Shown: piece by piece, positions 41,160 to 42,919 of the stretch | Layout: every line of letters starts with the position of its first letter | Numbering within the stretch: the stretch's first letter is position 1 | From: a bacterium | GTDB taxonomy: Bacteria > Planctomycetota > Planctomycetia > Planctomycetales > Planctomycetaceae | NCBI GenBank assembly: GCA_016124895.1 | Contig: WGMU01000099.1 | Coordinates: 1 to 42,919, forward strand | Length of the DNA stretch: 42,919 bases | Direction: 5' to 3' | The notes under the pieces: model-generated | Database searches by the model: none | The model's input: only the letters and a program-made list of their open reading frames with translations | Told to the model about the DNA's origin: nothing | Translations under genes and position numbers: made by a program

Positions 41160-41518
41160 CCAGCCAGGAGCGGGCTCTACACACAGCAGGCAGACAATCG
41201 GACCGCGCGACATGCCGGCTGAGTCTGAAGGCTCTCCGTGCGACGGCAACAGTTCGAGTTCATCCAGTTCCAGCAGCGGCTCCACGATCGGCAACCTGAT
41301 CGAACGCAGCGAAACGAAGTACGACGACCGTGGCCGCGTCCATCGGACGATCCGCTATGCCGTGGACCGGCCACGGGAATCGTGGGCAACTCACTGACAG
41401 ACAATTCCTGTTACGACGCCGCGGGGAACGTGATCAAGCGGCTTCCAGCAGGCTCGGACCTGTTTACGAAGACGGACTACGACAGTACTTCCGGTGTACT
41501 TGTTTACCGAAAAACAGG
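41160..41518 (+). pseudogene. Rhs/YD-repeat gene remnant, frameshifted and cut off beside IS66
   Basis: The plus strand reads NSSSSSSSSSGSTIGNL, then SETKYDDRGRVHRTIRYAV, with YDxxGRV typical of Rhs/YD repeats. Near 41367 one base appears to be missing: the frame runs into a stop at 41397 after ESWATH, while the next frame continues in the same Rhs style (GIVGNSLTDNSCYDAAGNVI, then FTKTDYDSTSGVLVYRKTG). Rhs similarity stops near 41518, 40 nt before the transposase ATG. The piece lacks a start and a C-terminal toxin, so it is a fragment. The upstream boundary is approximate. Confidence 0.72.
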
Positions 41519-42919
41519 GTTGCGCATTTTGTGGAGGCCGTATAGCTTTCCGGAATCATGGATGGCGACGGCGAACCACAGTCTGAATGTCCTGGTTGCA
41601 GGCGGCTGAGCGCGGAGCTGGAACAGCTTCGCCGCGAGGTCGAACTGCTGCGGCAGGCGCTGGAGGAATCGCGGCGGGCGGGGAAGCGGCAGGCGGCTCC
41701 GTTTCGCAAGCAGAAGGTTCCCGCTCCGCAGAAACCGGGACGCAAGCCCGGTGATGAGTACGGACAGCAGTCGCGGCGCAGCATTCCAGAGCAGATTGAC
41801 GAGCACTACGACGTGCCGCTGCCGGAGTACTGCCCGCACTGCGGCTGTCACGAGTTGACCACCGACCGCGTCTGTCCGCAGTACCAGACGGACATCCCGC
41901 GAAAGCCGATTCACCGGCAGTTCAATATCCATATCGGCCGCTGCTCCGGTTGCGGCGAACGCGTTCAGGGACGGCACGAACTGCAGACATCGGATGCTCT
42001 GGGAGCGGCGGCCAGTCAGTTGGGAGCCGATCTGCAGGCCGCTCTGACGGTTGCTAATCAAGAGCTGGGGCTCTCACACGGCAAGTGTCGCCGGCTGATC
42101 GAGCGGCTGTTCGGGATCTCCATATCACGCAGTACGAACTGCCGGACGCAGCAGCGTCTGGCGGAGCGACTGCGGCCCTCGTACGACGCGATCGGCGCGC
42201 AGGTCCGCGGCTCACCCCGCGTCGTCTGTGATGAAACGGGCTGGCGGGTCAATGGTGAGAACGCGTGGCTGCATGACTTCGTGACCGAACGCGCGACGTA
42301 CTACGCGATCGACCCGACACGCAGTGCCGAGCCGGCCCTGCTGCTGCTCGGTGAGGACTACTCAGGCACGCTGATTCATGACGGCTGGAGCGTCTACGAC
42401 CGTTTCACTCTGGCCACTCACCAGCAATGCCTGGCCCACCTCATGCGCCGCTGCCACGAGTTATTAGAAACCGCCGTTGCCGGAGCGGTGTGGTTCCCGC
42501 GCGCCGCGCTGGATGTGTTCCGAGCGGCGCTGGCGGCCCGCGACCGCTTCCGACAGAACGAACTGACCGCCCACGGACTGCGCGTGCTGGCTGGTCGGTT
42601 CACTTCGACCATGCGCCGCCTGGTCGCGCCCGTCAAACGGAACGCCGCCAGCGAGCGTCTGGCGAAACATCTGGAGAATCATCTCGACGACCTGTTCACG
42701 TTCCTCCGTGACCCGCTGGTCGACGCCACCAACTGGCGCGCCGAGCAGGCCATCCGTCCGGCGGTCGTCAACCGCAAGGTCTGGGGCGGCAACCGCACCT
42801 GGAACGGAGCCGAAACCCAGGCCATCCTGACGACCGTCCTCGTCACCGCCGCTCAGCAGACCATCGACCCGCTCGACTTCCTCAAGCAGAACCTGACCTC
42901 ACCCCGCCACGCCTCATAC
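41519..42919 (+). mobile_element. IS66-family insertion element, right end outside window
   Basis: The element carries the transposase below and lies against the Rhs remnant. The left boundary is set where Rhs similarity ends; I could not identify the terminal inverted repeat because the right end is not in the window. No IS66 accessory tnpA/tnpB frames are visible upstream, so it is of the single-transposase type or has lost them. Confidence 0.7.
41558..42919 (+). CDS. IS66-family transposase, C-terminus outside window
   Basis: 454 codons are open to the right edge without a stop. The protein begins with a short coiled-coil leader (LSAELEQLRREVELLRQAL), then a basic segment (KPGRKPGDE), a zinc-binding domain (YCPHCGCHEL ... 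CSGCGERV) and the DDE catalytic core with VCDETGWRVNGENAW (first D), LIHDGWSVYDRF (second D) and NWRAEQAIRPAVVNRKVWGG (E). All three catalytic acids are present, so the enzyme may be active. It cuts and pastes or copies the element in the DNA. The ATG at 41558 is chosen as the first start in frame. The last few residues lie beyond the window. Confidence 0.93.
   Translation, partial: MDGDGEPQSECPGCRRLSAELEQLRREVELLRQALEESRRAGKRQAAPFRKQKVPAPQKPGRKPGDEYGQQSRRSIPEQIDEHYDVPLPEYCPHCGCHELTTDRVCPQYQTDIPRKPIHRQFNIHIGRCSGCGERVQGRHELQTSDALGAAASQLGADLQAALTVANQELGLSHGKCRRLIERLFGISISRSTNCRTQQRLAERLRPSYDAIGAQVRGSPRVVCDETGWRVNGENAWLHDFVTERATYYAIDPTRSAEPALLLLGEDYSGTLIHDGWSVYDRFTLATHQQCLAHLMRRCHELLETAVAGAVWFPRAALDVFRAALAARDRFRQNELTAHGLRVLAGRFTSTMRRLVAPVKRNAASERLAKHLENHLDDLFTFLRDPLVDATNWRAEQAIRPAVVNRKVWGGNRTWNGAETQAILTTVLVTAAQQTIDPLDFLKQNLTSPRHASY

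Noticed and set aside
40945-41397. Single plus-strand frame through the lipoprotein start into the Rhs region
   Set aside because: Its first part is antisense to the lipoprotein gene; only the part after about 41160 has Rhs character.

Overview
This window looks like a piece of a planctomycete chromosome (phylum Planctomycetota, probably order Planctomycetales). The evidence is the gene content: a giant surface protein with the planctomycete N-terminal LEDRTLLAA motif, a DUF1549/DUF1553 cytochrome-like protein paired with a PPC-domain protein, a DUF1080-type secreted protein, and a beta-propeller / methyltransferase fusion. Base composition is GC-rich throughout. No rRNA, tRNA or CRISPR array was recognised.

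Layout from left to right. Positions 1-9295 (minus strand) hold the first ~3,100 codons of one giant secreted protein that continues beyond the left edge. It carries PPC-like modules, a nidogen-like segment, nine regular ~115-residue repeats (345 bp period) and the beginning of RTX-type calcium-binding repeats. Next on the same strand come a DUF1080 protein (9459-10154) and a SWIM-zinc-finger SNF2 helicase (10236-13670). After a ~380 bp divergent gap, the plus strand carries a MoxR ATPase overlapping a two-helix membrane protein (14052-17173). A GntP-type permease, a CxxCH/QW-repeat protein and a predicted alpha/beta hydrolase (17347-21094) follow as a closely spaced group.

The minus strand then has the beta-propeller / methyltransferase fusion (21187-25158) and pyruvate phosphate dikinase (25428-28160), the latter with a clear intrinsic terminator. 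A ~780 bp gap with a perfect 17-bp inverted repeat leads into a plus-strand cell-envelope pair: a LysM-L,D-transpeptidase overlapping Kdo transferase WaaA (28944-31774). A ~650 bp region with a probable gene remnant separates this from minus-strand genes: a von Willebrand A membrane protein, the DUF1549/DUF1553 protein and its PPC-domain partner (32427-39306).

The right end has a stand-alone phosphopantothenoylcysteine decarboxylase (coaC), a convergent lipoprotein, a frameshifted Rhs/YD-repeat remnant, and an IS66-type transposase reading off the right edge. The unifying theme is cell envelope and extracellular function; central metabolism is represented by ppdK and coaC. The most distinctive items are the multi-domain giant protein with its very regular repeats, the propeller-methyltransferase-propeller fusion, the permease/heme/hydrolase group, and the Rhs remnant next to IS66.
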